From: Falciphora oryzae
Taxonomy: Eukaryota; Ascomycota; Sordariomycetes; Magnaporthales; Magnaporthaceae
Assembly (NCBI GenBank): GCA_000733355.1
Contig: JNVV01000078.1
Span: 59,146 to 123,145, forward strand
Direction of reading: 5' to 3'
Length of the DNA stretch: 64,000 nucleotides
Shown: positions 55,901 through 61,900 of the stretch, in pieces
Layout: every line of letters starts with the position of its first letter
Position numbering within the stretch: the stretch's first letter is position 1
The notes under the pieces: model-generated
The model's database searches: none
The model's input: the letters and a program-made list of their open reading frames with translations, nothing else
What the model was told of the DNA's origin: nothing
Translations under genes and position numbers: made by a program

Positions 55901-58900
55901 ATACCGCGTGCCGGTCGGCGAGGAGAACTACACCAACGGTGTCCCGATCGGCCGGGCGATCGCCAACTCCGGGGCCTTCGTTATGGACGGCCAGCAGAAG
56001 ATGGTTCCCCTCGGTGTTATGGGAGAGCTCGTCGTGACGGGAGACGGGCTCGCGCGCGGGTACACGGACCCGGCGCTGAACGATGGTCGTTTCGTGAGCA
56101 TGACGATCAACGGGAAGGCGACGAGGGCATACAGGACTGGTGACCGTGTCCGCTACCGGGCGGACGGCCAGATCGAGTTTTTCGGCCGCATGGACCAGCA
56201 GATCAAGATTCGAGGTCACCGGATCGAGGTGGCTGAGATCGAGCATGCCATGGTTTCCCACGAGGCGGTGCAGGACGCGGCTGTGGTGGTCAGGGCTCAA
56301 GATGGCCAAGAGCCAGACCTGGTCGGGTTCGTGACCTCCAAGCAAGGGCCCGAGGCTGAGCGCAACATCCGAACTCGTCTGCAGGCTCTGCTCCCGGCAT
56401 ACATGGTCCCGGAGCGGATTGTGGTGCTGGATCAGATGCCCCTGAACACGAACGGCAAGGTGGATGGCAAGGAGCTCGAGAGCATGGCCCGCAGCGTGCC
56501 CAGGTGGGTCGAGGATGCGGCCGACGATGTCTTTGTGCCCAGGGGTGAGGTCGAGGAGATTATACGCACCGTCGTCGCGGGCGTTCTCAACATGCCTCTC
56601 GACCGCGTCCCGGCAAACCGCTCCTTCGCCGGCATGGGCGGCGATTCCATCACCGCCATGCAGGTTGTGGCCAAATGCCGGCGTCAGGGTGTTGGGCTCA
56701 CGGTCCGCGATATCTTCAATCACAAGACTATCGCGGCTCTTGCTTCAATTGCAAGCCATACTGCACAAGACGACGGCGCTTCGACTGCAGACCTCTCGGA
56801 ACAGGTCGACGTGGACTTTGTCCTGTCTCCGATCCAGCAGATGTACTTCGGCCTGTACCCCGATGGGGTCAACCACTTCAACCAGAGCTTCTTGGTCCAG
56901 ATCCCGCCTGCCAGGAAGTTGGCTTCTCCCGTCATTCACGGCGCTATCCAGCAGCTTATCAGCCGTCACTCGATGTTGCGCGCTAGATACGCTCGCTCTC
57001 AACATCACTGGGTGCAGCGCGTGACGGACGGTATGGGTAACTCTCTGAAATACCAGGAGAGCGCACAGGTTGCCCTCGATGAAGTTGATAACCTTATCGA
57101 CTCTGCTCAGCAATCTCTGGACATCGAGAATGGCCCTCTCTTCGCAGTCTCGCTGATAGAGCTGGCCGATCGCCAGATTCTAGCCCTGGTAGCCCACCAC
57201 CTGGTCGTGGATCTGGTCTCCTGGCGTGTCTTGCTCGAGGAACTCGAAGCTATCCTGTCCGGGAAAGCTCACCTCCTGGAAAAGTTGACACCCGTCCCGT
57301 TCCAAGCATGGGCCCGAATGCAGCCATCTCGCGTCCAGAAATGGAGCGCGTCTAAAGCCCTTCCATACGACGTCCCGGAACCCCGGCTGGACTACTGGGG
57401 TCCAGATGTGGTGAATAATAACCTCTTCGGCTCCACACGCGAGGTGAGCTTTGTGCTTGACGAAGCCACAACGAAGGCGCTTTTGGGACCTTGCAACGAG
57501 CCTCTTCAGACAGACCCTCAAGATCTCTTCCTTGCGGCAGCGTTCCAGGCCTTCGCACAAGCATTTCCTGACCGGACCCTCCCAGCCATCTTTACGGAGG
57601 GTCATGGTCGAGAAACAGACGCCGCGGATTCCGTCGATCTCTCCCGCACCGTGGGATGGTTCACTTCCATCGTGCCTGTATCACTTACCGAGGGCGTGCC
57701 GCTAGACTCTATTGAGACGTTAATGAGAATCAAGGATACACGCAGATCCGTGCCAGGCCACGGTGTGCCCTACTTCTCCTATCGTTACCTATCGGACGAC
57801 GGAGCGCAGAAGTTCCGTCACCACAGCCAGATGGAGATTCTATTCAACTACTTCGGCCAATACCAGCAGTTAGAGCGCGACAATGCTCTCCTCCAGCCAG
57901 TCGCCGAGGGCGAATTCGCCCAGCGCGATGTTGATCCTTCGGTCCGCCGTCTGGCCGTCTTCGACATTGCTGTCACCGTCGCCAAGGGACGAGCCAAGGT
58001 ATCCCTCACGATGCCTCAAAGCTTGACGGCTGACCACGCACGCGGAGTTTCGATCTGGATGGAGCGCTTCCAACAGCTCCTTACGGGTCTCATCAAGATG
58101 ACGAGCTGTATGGAGCCAGCATTTACATTGGGCGACATCCCCCTGATCAAGGACATGTCCTACGCCGACCTTTCCGAGATGGGAGCCGTCTGCCTTGAAC
58201 ACACCGGTACATGGGGACCCGCAACCATCGAAGAGATCTTTCCCTGCTCTCCCATGCAGCAAGGCATCCTACTCAGCCAGTCCCGCACGCCTGATCTCTA
58301 TGATGTGCGGGTCGCTTTCGACGTCACCTTGCGCGATAGCACGCCCCAAGTCCACCACCTCGAAGAAGCTTGGAGGCGAGTTGTCAGGCGTCAACCAATG
58401 CTTCGTACCGTCTTCGTACCCAACCTCCGCGGCAGTGGCTCGTTCGACCAGGTCGTTCTACGAGACCCCCTCGCTACAGTCCACCATATACAACTGGAAG
58501 AATTACCAACGTCGTCGGGAGATATCGTGGAAAGAGTCCGGCAATCCATAGCAGAGGCGCCGGCTGGCAGCTTCGAATATGGGAAGCTCCCTCACGAGCT
58601 TCTCATCTATACAGTCGGCGACCGGGTTTTTATCCTTCTTCGCCTCAGCCATGCCTTGGTAGATGGTGCCTCCCTACCACTCATAACGCAGGAGCTCCGA
58701 CAAGCCTACGCCCGGCGCCTTCCGACCTGCCCTGGCCTCAGGTATAGAGAGCTGGTTGCTTTTGTCCAGCAACAGCCCGCGGGTCAGGCACTCGAGTACT
58801 GGGGCGAGTATCTCAAGGATGCAAGCCCATGCCGCCTGCCGTCTCTTCTCGACGACGCCGAGACGCCATCTCCTGCCAAGTTGGAGACAAAGGAGATAGT

Positions 58901-61900
58901 CCTGCTCAACTCCGGGTCCCTGAGGCGTCTCTGCACTGAACACGGAGTTACTATGGCTAGTATCTTCCACGCCGCCTGGGCTCTTGTCTTGCGTGCCTAC
59001 ACTGGCGATGACGACGTGTGTTTCGGCTACCTCGTGTCCGGCCGTGACGCCCCGATCGCAGACGTCGCTAACCTCATCGGACCCCTAATCAACATGCTCA
59101 TCTGCCGTGTTAGCTTTCATGGTTCCAAATCAGTTATGCAGCTTCTTCAGGATCTATGCAACGATTCTGCTTCCGGTATTTCCAACCAATATGTGTCGCT
59201 CGCCGAGCTCCACCACAGTCTCTGCCTGGGATCCGAGAAGCTCTTTGACTCCATCGTTTCGTTCCAGCGGCATGACGCCACCAAGGGCGCTGCAGATGAT
59301 GTCGGCGACGGCCTCAGGATGGTGCCAATCGACGGTCGCGATCCTACAGAGTACGACCTATCTCTGAACATCATAGACACCCACGGAAGCCTATCTGTTG
59401 GCTTTACCTACTGGACGTCCAAGGTCTCACCTTCTCACGCAGACCATCTGATGAATGCATTGCTAGCCGCCCTGGCCGGCTTTGCCGAAAACCCCGGCTC
59501 TCAAGTGGCCAAGGTTAGCCTCGTCAGCACCGAGACACGTCGCGAGATGGACATTTGCAATACCGCCAAAGTTCCCGTTCCATGCAGGGAATGTATACAC
59601 CATCTCGTCGAAAAGCAGGTCCGAGAGACACCCGATGGCCCGGCCGTGTGTGGCTGGGACCACAACTTCACCTACCGAGAGCTAGACGAGGCGGCCAATG
59701 CATTCGCCCATCACATGCACTCCATTATCGACTTCAAGCCCGAGATGTTCGTGGTCACCTGCTTCGACAAGTCAGCCTGGGCTGTCGTCTCTCAGCTAGC
59801 TATCCTCAAGGCTGGAGGTGTCTTTGTTGCTATTGATCCAACTCATCCTATCAATCGCATCAAGGCCGTTGTGTCTGACCTCGCCTCGCCTCCAATACTG
59901 CTCACCGAGGCCAAGTACAAAGACCGATTCGAGGGCTTGTTTCAGAGTGTTATCATCATCGAACAGGAGCACCTAGACTCTCTCGGCCCTCGGCCTGATG
60001 CTCCCTCGACCGAGGTGGGTCCTGCCAACGCGGCGTACGCCATCTTCACTTCTGGCAGCACGGGCAGGCCGAAGGGTATCTTGATCGAGCACCAGTCTGT
60101 GTCTACAGCTGCGATATCCCAGGCCGGTCCTTGTCAGATCAATCGCTACAGCCGATCGCTACAGTTCGCCGCCTACACATTCGATGTGTCCATCGCCGAG
60201 ACCTTCTACACCTTGGTCAACGGAGGCTGCGTCTGCGTGCCCTCGGAGCGTTGTCGACTAGAGGACCTTGCCGGAGTCATTAATGACCTCAAAGCCAACC
60301 GGGCCTTTTTGACTCCGACCATTGCGAATATCTTAGACCCAGATCTTGTCCCGAACCTAAGCACGCTTGTCTTGAGCGGAGAAGCGGCCACGCCCGACAA
60401 TATCCGCCGCTGGAGCGAGAAGGTGTCGCTTATCGTGGCATACGGTCCCGCTGAGGCGACCATCTGGTCCAGCGCCACAGGCCGCCTGACCGCGACCAGC
60501 GACCCCGCCAACATCGGTTCACCCATAGGCACCAGGCTCTGGGTGACAGATATGAACGATCCCTCTGTGCTACTCCCAATTGGTGCTACGGGAGAGCTTG
60601 TAATTGAGGGCGCACTGGTCGGCCGTGGCTACATTGACCCCGTCCAAACGGCTGTAGCTGCCTTTATAGACCCCCCCACGTGGCTCACGGCACCCTCTAG
60701 CAAGAAGGTTTACCGGACCGGAGATATCGTGCGACGTAACCCTGGCGGTACCTTTTCGTTTATACGCCGGCGGGATAACCAGGTCAAGGTTCGCGGACAG
60801 CGTATCGAGCTCAATGAGGTCGAGATCCATATATCCCAGGCCGATCCGGACCTGCGCCACGCAATCGTCCTATATCCTCAGACTGGGGCATGCCAAGGAC
60901 GTCTGACGGTGGTGCTCTCGCATCGCCGAGACCGTGGACAAGATCAAGGGACGACAGAGCCGCGCCGCATCGCCGCTATTCCTAACAGCGCAGAAGTCGC
61001 CACACGCAACGCCACCATCCGTAGCAGGCTAAAATCAGCGCTACCAGGATATATGATCCCTACGATCTGGATCACCGTCGAACGCTTGCCGTTTACAACC
61101 AGTGGAAAGATGGACCGCCGGCAGATCCTAAGCTGGGTGGAGACCATAACCGACGACGGCCTCGCCAATATCGTAGGCCAGTCGACGGAGATCATAGCAT
61201 CTTCAGAAGACCCAAAGACTCCTATGGAGAAGCAGCTTGTCCAAATCTGGGGCCGGGTTCTTAACCTGCCTGTGCGGCAAATACTGCTGGGCCAGTCCTT
61301 TACCAACCTCGGCGGCGACTCCATCTCAGCAATGCAGGTCGTCTCTAGGGCTCGAGACTGCGGCATCATAGTGACCGTCCACGATATTCTCCGAAGCCGG
61401 TGCCTCTCCGATCTAGCTGTTCATGCCTGTTTCAGGACCGTCGCCCCGAATGGCGACAATGAGCTGCAGTCCATGAGCGTGGTAACGAAGGAGCCGTTTC
61501 CCTTGCTCCCGATCCAGCGCATGTTCTTCGGGATGCAGCCCTCTGGCAACAGTCACGTCAACCAGACATTCGTCGTCCGTCTATCTAAGAACGTCGCAGC
61601 CGAAGAGGTCGAGATGGCCATCGCCGCCGTGGTGGAGCAGCATCCGATGCTCCGTGCTCGCTTCCTTCAGGATGGTGGCCAGTGGACCCAACAGATTTCT
61701 CCCGATATCAAGGGCAGCTTCAACTTCCAGCAATGTAGCTTCTCGCGCTTGCCCGATGCGCTAGCTGTTCTCAATGGGTTGCAGGGTAGCCTGGATATCC
61801 GACAGGGACCTGTCGTCACATCCTGTCTTCTCAACCTGCCCGACGGCCTGGTCCTCTTCCTTGCAGCGCACCACTTGGTCGTGGACCTTGTCTCCTGGCG

